A DNA stretch of 25,511 nt from assembly GCA_902489135.1 (NCBI GenBank), contig CABTYW010000027.1:1-25511 (forward strand), written 5' to 3'. The DNA is from an uncultured Synergistaceae bacterium (GTDB taxonomy: Bacteria; Synergistota; Synergistia; Synergistales; Dethiosulfovibrionaceae). Positions 1-7,027 of the stretch are shown here, piece by piece; the first letter of the stretch is position 1; each line of letters opens with the position of its first letter. Made by a program: the position numbers and the translations under genes. The notes below the pieces were generated by a model. That model saw only the letters and a list, made by a program, of their open reading frames with translations. It ran no database searches and was not told the origin of the DNA.

Positions 1-34
1 AGGAATGAAGCGGAAATTTTTCCGCTTCATTCCT
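1..34. repeat. Perfect inverted repeat (hairpin), 16-bp arms
   Basis: Arms 1-16 and 19-34 are exact reverse complements around a 2-nt TT centre. The fold would be a long stable hairpin on either strand. No clear U-run follows on the plus strand, and the left flank is outside the window, so it could be a terminator of a gene to the left, a bidirectional terminator or the end of a mobile repeat. Confidence 0.6.
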
Positions 35-89
35 GCGCTTACGTTTATGGTGAGAAGGTCCGGATGTGCCGGTGCCGCGCCTTCTCTCC

Positions 90-400
90 CGCCGCTGTGC
101 CGACAGTCCGGGAAAGGAGTTGAAACCGGCAGCCGTGAGAATGCTCACCACAGTTCCAGAGCATTCACGGCAGAATTGGGGTGCGGCTTGGCCTGTCCTC
201 GTTACCGTGGGTCCCGTGGCGGCACGGGCGGCGACGATGGTGTTGACGCAGATCATGGGGCCGATGCCTTCGCCCATGGACTGAAGCGCCGCGACGAGAA
301 CCTGCGAGAGCCCGACGATGGTGGCGTTTCAAACGGCAATGAGGCAAAGAGCGCCTTGGACTCCGCGCGGGAGCCCAGCATCAGGGCCCGGGAACGCTTA
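90..400 (-). pseudogene. Decayed C-terminal piece of an LctP-type (L-lactate permease family) transporter
   Basis: Read on the minus strand, about 381-329 encodes MLGSRAESKALFASLPFE. After a frame change, about 322-214 encodes a stretch containing ATIVGLSQVLVAALQ, GEGIGPMICVNTIVAA and RAATG. This follows the order of the conserved LctP C-terminal region as I recall it (TGSNxNSNxLF, then ETA..LGLSP..ILAAQ..G..LGSMIxPxxIxVxxxTVG). The piece then runs towards SILTAAGF near 110. At least one frameshift, an in-frame stop and the loss of the rest of a roughly 500-residue protein mark it as a pseudogene. Its position divergent from the GntR regulator fits a former target gene. No intact plus-strand gene is convincing here. 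The family call rests on remembered motifs. Confidence 0.5.
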
Positions 401-526
401 CGTATGTTTCACATCGCCGGGGATTTTCCACGCCATTTTTAATGAATAATTTTATTTTTCGCCGTAAATTCTCATGGTTTTTGCTATTTTCTGTCGTAAA
501 ATTTTTTTAAACGTCCACTGGGCGCA

Positions 527-554
527 TTTACATCCTAAAGAAAAAGCCTATAAT
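527..554 (+). promoter_or_regulatory. Sigma-70-type promoter of the GntR regulator
   Basis: TTTACA (527-532), a 16-nt spacer and a consensus TATAAT (549-554) lie 45 nt before the GTG start of the regulator in an AT-rich gap. The predicted transcription start falls in or next to the operator-like palindrome at 567-577, which suggests autoregulation. Confidence 0.75.
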
Positions 555-566
555 GCAAACGAATGG

Positions 567-577
567 TGGTAGTACCA
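567..577. promoter_or_regulatory. GntR/FadR-type operator, TGGTAGTACCA
   Basis: This is a palindrome of the TGGT-N3-ACCA form used by FadR-subfamily regulators such as PdhR and LldR. It sits 13 nt after the -10 box and before the regulator's start codon, where a bound repressor would block its own transcription. A second, longer copy of the same motif lies just after the gene at 1318-1334. Confidence 0.6.
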
Positions 578-598
578 AACTATTCAACAGAGGAATAG

Positions 599-1297
599 GT
601 GGCTCACGTGAGAGAGTTCGAGAAAGCTACGGAGTACATTATGGGCAAAATTCGCGGCGGATCATTGACTCTGGGGAGCGGAATTCCTTCGGAGCGGCAG
701 ATTTCCGCAGAGCTCGGCATCAGCAGGAATTCCGTGCGCGAAGGCTTGCGCGCTCTGGAAAACATGGGCGTTATTGAAAGCCGCCACGGCTCGGGGAACT
801 ACGTGTCCGGGCACATTTCCGACAGCGTCAAGCGCACCTTTGAAGTGATGTTCATGCTGCAAAAAGTCACCATGAAAGAGATTGCCGATTACCGAAGAGG
901 CATGGCATTGGCGGTTTTTGAAATGGCTTTGGGCAACCCCCACAAAAACAAAGAATTGCGCAGGCTTTCCGAGTTGCTGGACGGTTTTCTGGAACAGCCC
1001 CTTGAAGAGAGAATCCGGCGTGACAGTGAGTTCCATTGCACACTGGTGAAAATGGCAAACAATCGAATTCTTTCGATGGTCATGAGCAGCATTTCGGAAG
1101 CGCATACACAATGGGTTCGGCAAGTGCTTGCGGCAATGCCTGAAAACGGCATGCGGCAACTGGATGAAGCCCACAGGAAAATCTTTGAAAGCTTGGTCCA
1201 CAACGACAAGTCAGCCGGCATGGCGGCCATTGCCGAGCACTATTTTATCATTGAGATGATGGCTGACGATTTTCAACAAAAAAGTGCGGAGAGGTGA
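599..1297 (+). CDS. FadR-family GntR transcriptional regulator (FCD domain)
   Basis: This 232-residue protein has an N-terminal winged helix (about residues 8-72, with IPSERQISAELGISRNSVRE as the recognition region) and an all-helical FCD ligand domain. The FCD domain keeps the usual metal-site residues: Asp142 and His146 in DSEFH, His192 in DEAHRKIF and His214 in IAEHYF. This points to a metal-dependent carboxylate sensor of the LldR/PdhR/GlcC type. The GTG start at 599 is chosen because AGAGGA (589-594) lies 4 nt before it; a second GTG at 608 is too far away. TGGT-N3-ACCA palindromes flank the gene on both sides. It lies between an LctP-like permease remnant on the opposite strand and an amidohydrolase remnant followed by the grd-like genes. 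A role in controlling this catabolic locus is an inference, and the ligand is unknown. Confidence 0.9.
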   Translation: MAHVREFEKATEYIMGKIRGGSLTLGSGIPSERQISAELGISRNSVREGLRALENMGVIESRHGSGNYVSGHISDSVKRTFEVMFMLQKVTMKEIADYRRGMALAVFEMALGNPHKNKELRRLSELLDGFLEQPLEERIRRDSEFHCTLVKMANNRILSMVMSSISEAHTQWVRQVLAAMPENGMRQLDEAHRKIFESLVHNDKSAGMAAIAEHYFIIEMMADDFQQKSAER

Positions 1298-1317
1298 AAA
1301 TTTTTTATTTATGAAAT

Positions 1318-1334
1318 AATTGGTAGGACCAATT
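1318..1334. promoter_or_regulatory. PdhR/LldR-like operator AATTGGT-AGG-ACCAATT
   Basis: This is a perfect 7+3+7 palindrome with the TTGGT-N3-ACCAA core typical of FadR-subfamily GntR sites. It lies 21 nt after the regulator's stop codon and ahead of the decayed amidohydrolase and the grd-like pair. I see no clear -35/-10 pair beside it, so the promoter it once controlled may be degraded or atypical. Confidence 0.65.
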
Positions 1335-1589
1335 AATGGGTCACTGCGTCATCTCACGTCTTCCTGAAAAGAGACCTTACGAGGCTAGTTTTACGGTGTG
1401 CATCAAATTCGTCACGAAGACCGTGAATGACTTGTACGGAGTTGCTGTCGGAAAAAAGGTCCAAGTTATTGAAATTGCAAATTTTCGGATTTTCGGCACC
1501 GCGACGTTGTATTTCGCAATCACTGGACTTTTGAATGAGACAACGGAATTGTCACGAAATTGTGATAAATTTTTGAAAACTTGTTCTTG
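1335..1589 (+). other. Unassigned AT-richer stretch before the amidohydrolase remnant
   Basis: A plus-strand frame is open from 1336 and runs into the amidohydrolase remnant. Its first 85 or so codons have no ribosome binding site and resemble nothing I recognise. The stretch probably holds promoter debris or a deletion junction where the 5' half of the amidohydrolase gene was lost. Confidence 0.4.
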
Positions 1590-2165
1590 GGAGGTGAAGC
1601 TTTCCGTCGGTGCTCATGGAACGTATGGCATCGGAGATGTGTCGGAAGCGGGCGTGTCTTCCATTGAGCCTTGTGCGCTGACCGACGATGAGCGCATTGA
1701 CCTGATGGTGAAAAATTACGTCATGGCAGTACCGACGCCGCTGACTTTCCGGAATGTGGCGGCCCACGGTGCCGAACTGGGGTGCCCTGCATCCAGTGTC
1801 GAGAGAGCCGCCTGGCCGGCTCCTCAGCACGAGAGAAGCATCAGCAAATTTATAAGGCCGGCATCGAATGTTTGTTCGGCCCGATAGCGGCACTCCGCTT
1901 CTGAAACACGGAGAGCGGCACGGGTGCATGGTCAAGGCGGGGATTTCGCCGGTAGACAGGCTCTTGGGCGCCACTCGTCGCTGCGCTGAATTCATGGGGT
2001 GGAACGACCGCCCGGGCACTTTGGAAGAAAGGCAAGCTCGCCGATATTGTGGCTATCGACGGCGACCCGCTCAAAGATATGCGCGACATGGACAAGAAGA
2101 GCATGAACTCCGTTATGAAGGAAGGCGTCATTTACAAAAAAGATGACCTTCCGGTCGTGAGATAG
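1590..2165 (+). pseudogene. 5'-truncated, frameshifted imidazolonepropionase-like amidohydrolase
   Basis: Three frames together give the C-terminal half of a metal-dependent amidohydrolase. The first, about 1600-1850, reads GAHGTYGI, then EAGVSSIEP, LTDDERIDLMVKN and AVPT. The second, about 1871-2025, reads DSGTPLLKHG, MVKAGISPVDRLLGATR and AEFMGWNDRPGTLEE. The third, about 2030-2165, reads GKLADIVAIDGDPLKDM and VMKEGVIYKKDDLPVVR, then TAG. This matches the usual order (HAHG, IEHG, PT, GTDSG, GxLExGKxADIV, DPL, V.K.G) of imidazolonepropionase/Xaa-Pro dipeptidase-like amidohydrolases. The metal-ligand regions are damaged (IEHG reads IEPC). About 220 N-terminal residues are missing. The next gene starts about 50 nt downstream, so this was probably part of the same operon. 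Confidence 0.8.
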
Positions 2166-2217
2166 GCACTAGACGATTTTTTCCGAACTTATCGAAAAAG
2201 AGAGGATGTGTTGTGCA

Positions 2218-3489
2218 ATGGCAAAACGTTTGCAAATCGATTTTGTCCGCATTCACGATGTACAGTTCGGGGATAGGACCTCTCTGGCGGATGGAATTCT
2301 GACGCTCGACAAAAAAGAATTGATGCAAATTGCAGCCAATGAGCTGTTTGGCTCTTTGGATATTAAAATTGCCAGACCCGGCGAAGAAGTGCGCATTCTG
2401 GGCATCCACGATGTCATGCAGCCTCGCTGCAAAGCCGATCATCCTGAAAACAGCTACCCAGGCATTTACGGGAAACTGGCCCCTTGCGGCGAGGGGCGCA
2501 CGGTGGCTCTGAAAGGCGTGGTCATTTCCGACATTTACTACGCCAAGTGCAATGTGAAGTATTACCTGGACATGGGCGGTCCCTGCGCCAAGTACAGCAA
2601 CTTCAGCCGGCATTTCCATATCTGCCTCGATGCCACGCCGGCGGAAGGGGTGTCGGATCTTTCCTATGCCACCGCTTTGAAAAATTCTTCGTTGGCGCTG
2701 AATGTGCATCTGGCCAAGCTGGCCATCGGCATGAAGCCCGATGAAACGGAGGTCTTCGAGCGGAAGCCCGTGGATCCCGCCAAGCATCTTCCGAAGGTTG
2801 CCTATATCGTGACCCACATGGCCTCTCACGACACATGGAACTTCCTCTATTACGGCCAAAGCGCCCTGAACTTCCTGCCCATGGTTGTGCAGCCGACGGA
2901 TATCCTCGATGGGGCCATGATCTGGCGCTATTGGGAACCTAACTACTTTTTGCAGAACGAATGCTACATCAAGGAATTGATGAATCGCCACGGAAAAGAC
3001 TTGGAGTTTGTCGGCGTTGTCTTTGCCAACAATGTCATGAAAATCGACGGCAAGGACGCCATGAGCATGATTGCGGCTGAGCTGGCCAAAGAAACTCTGG
3101 GCGCCGACTGCGTCATGGTCAACAAGTCGGGTATGGGACACTGCCAGCTGGATTCCACCATGGTTTTCAATTGGTGCGAGAAATTTGGCATGCCTGCCGC
3201 GCTCAACTTTTCGGCCGTCTCCAACGATCGGCCGGGCGATATGCTCGTGGTGGCCGATCCCAAGGTGGACGCCATCGTCAACAGCGGACGCAACTGGACT
3301 CTGCATCACCCGCACTTTGACAGGATTATCGGCCGGGAGACCAACGTTCCCTGCCTGATCAACGTGGATCCCGTCGGCCCCTTCGATCATGAGACAAACT
3401 TCTGTTATCAGGGCATCTGGTCTCAGCTGGGCGACAGCTACTTTACCACCGATGCCGATATTTTACGTCCCGTTGAAAAGGAGGCATAA
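2218..3489 (+). CDS. GrdE-like component B subunit of a glycine/sarcosine/betaine-type reductase, apparently without the pyruvoyl-site cysteine
   Basis: The protein (423 residues) follows the GrdE family from the start (IDFVRIHDVQFGDRTSLADG, VVISDIYY, GGPCAKYSNFS) to the end (DRIIGRETNVPCLINVDPVG). In classical GrdE the precursor is cut to make a pyruvoyl group from a Cys in a segment like DGAIVSGNCVSACDK, followed by YxHxNNPVIEELYxRHGK. Here DGAMIWRYWEPNYF leads almost directly into LQNECYIKEL and NRHGKDLEFVGVV, so the NCVSxCDK part is missing or replaced. Either another residue forms the cofactor or the chemistry differs. The ATG at 2218 fits the family N-terminus; an in-frame ATG at 2206 overlaps the GAGAGG ribosome binding site. 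The gene ends 2 nt before the GrdB-like gene. The family call is firm. The loss of the Cys is judged from memory of the family, and the substrate is unknown. Confidence 0.85.
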   Translation: MAKRLQIDFVRIHDVQFGDRTSLADGILTLDKKELMQIAANELFGSLDIKIARPGEEVRILGIHDVMQPRCKADHPENSYPGIYGKLAPCGEGRTVALKGVVISDIYYAKCNVKYYLDMGGPCAKYSNFSRHFHICLDATPAEGVSDLSYATALKNSSLALNVHLAKLAIGMKPDETEVFERKPVDPAKHLPKVAYIVTHMASHDTWNFLYYGQSALNFLPMVVQPTDILDGAMIWRYWEPNYFLQNECYIKELMNRHGKDLEFVGVVFANNVMKIDGKDAMSMIAAELAKETLGADCVMVNKSGMGHCQLDSTMVFNWCEKFGMPAALNFSAVSNDRPGDMLVVADPKVDAIVNSGRNWTLHHPHFDRIIGRETNVPCLINVDPVGPFDHETNFCYQGIWSQLGDSYFTTDADILRPVEKEA

Positions 3490-3491
3490 GA

Positions 3492-4808
3492 ATGACGAAG
3501 AAGCGAGTCGTTCATTATATCAATCAGTTCTATGCCGGTATGGGCGGCGAAAATACGGCGAGCGTCGGTCTTTCCGTTCAGGAAGGGCCGGTAGGTCCGG
3601 GACGTTTGCTGCAGGAAGATCTCGGAGATCATTACGAAATCGTCAAGACCATTGTCTGTGGCGATAACACCATCGCTGAGAAAACCGATGAAATTTTGCC
3701 GCAGGTGGTGCAAATCGTCAAAGAGGCGAAGGCCGACCTCTTTGTGGCAGGCCCCGGTTTCAACGCCGGTCGTTACGGCCTGGGCTGCGGCGCTACAGTG
3801 GCGGCAGTTACGGAGCAGTTGAAAATCCCGGCTGTGACGGCTCTTTATTTCGAAAACCCCGGGACGGATCTCTATAAAGATCGCGGCTATATCCTCCAGA
3901 CGGGGAACAACGCGGCTCACATCGCCGATACGATGAAGCAGCTGACAGCCTTCGCAAAACGGTTGGTAGAAGGCGACGCGATCAAAGATGGCCAGACCGA
4001 GGGGTACCATGGAACCGGCCCGGCGGTGGAGATTGACTACAGCATTCCGGCCGCCAAACGCGGCATTGATATGCTGCTGAAAAAGTACAAAGGGGAACCT
4101 TTCAAGACGGAAGTTCGTATGCCCAACCACGAGCAGATCCCCGTGCCTAAGCTCAACAAACCCCTTTCTCAGTGCAGGGTGGCAGTGGTCACCGATGGCG
4201 GCCTGGTTCCCAAGGGCAACCCGGACAAGCAGCCGCCCACAAACTCTCGAGCCTTCAAAGAATATTCCGTCAAAAATATGGAGCGTTTGAACGCCGCTGA
4301 CTGGGAAGTCAGCCATCAAGGCTACAACAATGCCTTTGTCCTTCAAAACCCCAACCGTCTGGTTCCCATCGACGCCTTGCGTGAACTGGTCAAAGAGGGT
4401 TTTATCGCATCTGTCAATGACACCATTTTCTCAACGGCCGGCGTTATGACCCCCATGGAGAAATGCAAAAAATTTGGCGAAGGCATAGCTCAATGCCTGA
4501 AAGCCGAAGGCGTGGATGCTGTGATAGAGACAAGCACCTGAGGAACGTCTACGCGTGGAGGTTCCATGCTCACCAAAGAAATTCAGCGCGCCGGCATTCC
4601 CGTTGTCCAGGTGACCAATTTGACTAAAATTGCCGAAGGCATCGGCTCCAACAGGATTTTGCGCGGCAACTCCGTTCTTCACGTGTTTGGCGACCCCAAT
4701 CTGCCGGAAGAAGCCGAAAAGAAATATCGTCTGAAACGCACTGAACAGGCCCTTGAGATGCTGGAAAAGACCCCTCAGGAGGGAGAACGCGCTGTCATTG
4801 AAGAATAG
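3492..4808 (+). CDS. GrdB-like reductase selenoprotein with in-frame UGA (Sec350)
   Basis: This is one gene read through a UGA at 4539-4541. Upstream of it the frame encodes a GrdB-type protein: MTKKRVVHYINQFYAGMGGE, VAGPGFNAGRYG, TALYFENPGTDLY, VVTDGGLVPKGNPD. The region around the UGA reads VIETST-U-GTSTRGGSMLTKEI. Classical GrdB has TST-U-GTCTRCG at this point, followed by KEIE.AGIPVV; here the downstream frame gives KEIQRAGIPVVQVTNL and ends at 4808. The total is 438 residues with Sec at 350, the normal family size. The two Cys that follow Sec in GrdB (UxxCxxC) are Ser and Gly here. AAAAGGAGG lies 7 nt before the ATG. A hairpin follows the UGA directly. No grdA, grdC, grdD or sel genes are in the window. 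Calling two separate genes (3492-4541 and 4566-4808) would be wrong. Confidence 0.92.
4539..4565 (+). promoter_or_regulatory. Selenocysteine UGA codon and candidate bacterial SECIS hairpin
   Basis: The UGA (4539-4541) is followed directly by a 24-nt imperfect palindrome. GGAAC (4542-4546) pairs with GTTCC (4561-4565), then comes one G/G mismatch, and TCTAC (4548-4552) pairs with GTGGA (4555-4559) with one wobble. The top pairs probably open to give a loop centred on ACGCGT. The place and size fit a bacterial SECIS read by SelB. The loop bases are not proven. Confidence 0.65.
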
Positions 4809-5074
4809 GCGGATTGTGTGATCTTCCCATTTAAATTTCGTGCGTAAAGAGTCGGAAGGCCACACCGCAGCACTTCAACGAACGTCAGGGCTCATGGCTC
4901 GGCCGCGCGAAGCTTTGCGGCGAATGGCCGCTGAGCCTTGACGGTTTAGGGGAAAATCCGCACGTTCTGCCGTTGTGCAGCCTCTTCGAGGGCACCGTTT
5001 TAGGAATTTGTCAGTGGGCATTCAATGACTTACTGACTTTTTAGACGTTCCATGGGATCTTCGGGAGGCCTGTC
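4809..5074 (+). other. Unassigned stretch with an open frame but no start codon
   Basis: The frame from 4835 to the TAG at 5042 is open and reads SWLGRAKLCGEWPLSLDGL, then LPLCSLFEGTVLGICQWAF. It contains no ATG or GTG and no ribosome binding site. The residue pattern looks protein-like and may be a remnant of another gene of this locus, but I do not recognise the family. No clear terminator follows the selenoprotein gene. Confidence 0.35.
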
Positions 5075-5700
5075 ATGAATTGTTTTCCCGTTTTCGTCTC
5101 CGCCGTCATGGCGGGCGTTTTCGTCGCCTTCGGATGAGCCGTCTTTCCCACTTTCGAAAACAAAGTGGTCGGCACCGCGTTTTTCACCGTCGGGTTCTGT
5201 CGGGCGTGCAACTGAGGGATTTTACCGAAAAATGTACGCCGCCCTCCCCAAGGGTTGCCGCTATCTTTTTGATTGGACCGTTATCCGGATCGCCAACTTC
5301 GTTGGCGCGTGGCTGACCGCTCAGGTCATTTTGCCGACGCGCATGGCCTCGCTGAGCGAAAAGGCCTGCGTTCTCGCCGGCGTCAAAACGGCCGGCGGTC
5401 TCGTCAGCCTGTTTTTCTCCGGCGCGCCGTGCAACGTTTTCATCTTCATCGCCGTCGACGTCCAACAGACTTTGCGACGAAGTCGGAAGGTACCTGGGGC
5501 TGTTTTCGTCATCATGGTCTTCATTTTCTGCGGTTACCAGCGCTGCTTTGCCGACAGGCGTGACTTTTCCTCTGCCGCGGCGCTGAACGGACATAGGCTT
5601 TTGTGCGTTGCCTACATGACCGCCGGGGGCAACGCGTGGGGGCGGCACGCTCTTCTGCAGGGGCTGCACCTCAGAGGTTCCCCGGGCGCGAAAGAGATGC
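5075..5700 (+). pseudogene. Decayed formate/nitrite transporter (FocA/NirC family) channel
   Basis: Pieces in several plus-strand frames line up in order with the FNT family. MAGVFVAFG (near 5108) is interrupted by an in-frame TGA at about 5137. KVVGTAFFTVG follows, then a frameshift, then WTVIRIANFVGAWLTAQVIL (near 5270), EKACVLAGVKTAGGL and SGAPCNVFIFIAVDV. The last two match FNT segments EKA..A..K and RGILCNxLVCLAVW. Further on, VFVIMVFIFCGYQRC and ADRR correspond to the family's FPIMAFVxxGFEHxxANM, and CVAYMTAGGNAWG to the closing VTLGNxxGG. At least two frameshifts and a stop make it nonfunctional. Family assignment is from remembered motifs. Confidence 0.6.
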
Positions 5701-5963
5701 TGTAAAATGGAACCCATCCGGCAGTCCCATCGGTTGTGAAATGCCTGAGTTATGGTGAAAAGAGAATTCTCCCTCAACGTTTTTAAGTCGCGGCACCTGA
5801 AAATACGGACGAGTGCAGCTGCAAAAGGCTCGTGCCAGGTCGGCGTCGGTCGGGCCGACGTTTCCGACGGTCTTCTTCAAAGGCCCATGAGCGGGCTTCG
5901 TTTATTCTTTCTCGGCAGGTTTTTTCAATGAACTTCGAGAGCATCAGTTGGAGAGGAGGAAGA
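5701..5963 (+). other. Intergenic, no clear gene
   Basis: There is no convincing coding frame. A short GC-rich hairpin, CGTCGG-TCGGG-CCGACG, lies near 5840-5860 without a following U-run, so I do not call it a terminator. The end of the stretch carries the GAGAGGAGGA ribosome binding site of the next gene. Confidence 0.4.
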
Positions 5964-6593
5964 GTGTCCGTGACAAAGAATTCTCAAAAGATCAAAATCA
6001 AGTTTTTTATGGATTACATCTGTGAATGGTGTTGTCTGGGACGGGGCGTGCTTCTGACGCTGCAGGACCGTTATAAATTTGACGTGGAATATCATCTTGT
6101 GGAAATCCACCCCGATACGCCGGAAAATGGAATGCCTTTCGAGCGGCATCTCCGTCATCCGGAACGATGGATTGCTCAGATGAATCAACTGGGCGCTCCC
6201 TATCAGATTTCATTTCTGGACAAAAAGATTTTTGCCAATACGAAAAACGCTTTGATCTTGGGGCAGTATGCTCAGAAACTCGGCAAAATTAATATTTACA
6301 CAGATTTACTCTGGCAAGCCTACATGCAGGAAGGAAAAAACATCAGCTCGCAAGAAACCGTAAAAGAGATCGGCTATCGGGCGGGCATCTCTCCGTTTCA
6401 AGCGCACGAAGCTTTCATCGATCCGCATTATTATGCGGGCATTCTGAAAAACCAGTGTTTGCTGCAAAACTATGGCACCGATCAAGTGCCGACCTTCATT
6501 GTCAATGAAGAATACATGATGATCGGCGCTCAATCGGCAACTACGTGGGAGAAGCTTTTCGAGACGTTGCGTGCGACTGCCACTGAAAATTGA
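5964..6593 (+). CDS. DsbA/FrnE-family thiol oxidoreductase-like protein (CEWC active site)
   Basis: This protein (209 residues) begins with the thioredoxin-fold strand KIKIKFFMDYICEWCCLG, where FrnE/DsbA-family proteins have F.D..CPWCY.G. The active site is C20-E21-W22-C23. It continues with VEYHLVEIHPDTPENGMPF, equal to the family's W.pF.L.PdxPxEG, then with the helical insert. DQVPTFIVNEEYMMIGAQS carries the cis-Pro loop (VPT) and the C-terminal GAQ signature. There is no signal peptide, so it is probably cytoplasmic, as FrnE usually is. The GTG at 5964 is chosen because AGGAGG (5954-5959) lies 4 nt upstream; the GTG at 5970 and the ATG at 5929 are alternatives. A decayed relative lies at 8093-8515, on the other side of the alpha/beta hydrolase. 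The substrate is unknown. Confidence 0.85.
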   Translation: MSVTKNSQKIKIKFFMDYICEWCCLGRGVLLTLQDRYKFDVEYHLVEIHPDTPENGMPFERHLRHPERWIAQMNQLGAPYQISFLDKKIFANTKNALILGQYAQKLGKINIYTDLLWQAYMQEGKNISSQETVKEIGYRAGISPFQAHEAFIDPHYYAGILKNQCLLQNYGTDQVPTFIVNEEYMMIGAQSATTWEKLFETLRATATEN

Positions 6594-7027
6594 ATTGCCG
6601 TCCGAAGCTGAGAGCAGCGCCTGAAAATGTCCGGCAGCGGAAGTCGGAGTGATGTCCTGCGGGGGACATCGTCGCGCCCTCTCCGTCGAAAATGCCGAGG
6701 TGCCGTCTGTCACGGGCACAGAAGAGCCCCGGCAAAGCGCTCGACAGCACTCGGCTTCTCTGTTAACGGGCATGGATGTTGCAGAGTTTCTGCGGTCGGC
6801 TCCGGCGCTTGTGCCTTTTTCTGCTGATGCCGCTCAAAAAGCCCGCGAGAGGCTGCAAGAGGTTCGGGAGGATGGACTGGGCGCGTCGCTCGAGATCGAA
6901 GAGCGCAAAAAACGATCCCTCTGCGGACGCGGTCAACAGCGTCGGCGCAACGGGAAAAATGAAGGAAAACGTCGGAACTGAAATTAATCGGAAGTAAAAA
7001 ATGATTTAACATTTTAAGGAGGCCGCC
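6594..7027 (+). other. 434-nt gap, no recognisable gene
   Basis: The longest open frame (about 6649-6981) encodes a low-complexity, Arg-rich product with no ribosome binding site; a part reading SADAAQKARERLQEVREDGL looks helical but matches nothing I know. A 7-bp hairpin (6651-6657 with 6664-6670) has no U-run. From 6980 the sequence turns AT-rich and ends in an AAGGAGG ribosome binding site, so a promoter for the next gene is likely there, although no clean -35/-10 pair stands out. Confidence 0.4.

Noticed and set aside
5..442. Plus-strand open frame of 145 codons
   Set aside because: It has no ribosome binding site and no recognisable domain; the minus strand holds permease-like segments instead.
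1336..1887. Plus-strand frame of 183 codons as an intact gene
   Set aside because: Its second half is only one frame of the broken amidohydrolase, and the first half has no ribosome binding site.
2128..3390. Minus-strand open frame (420 codons) over the GrdE-like gene
   Set aside because: It is a shadow; the plus-strand protein has clear family similarity and a cognate partner gene.
4566..4808. Separate small gene of 80 codons after a stop at 4539
   Set aside because: There is no good ribosome binding site, the sequence is the exact C-terminal continuation of GrdB, and the stop is a Sec UGA.
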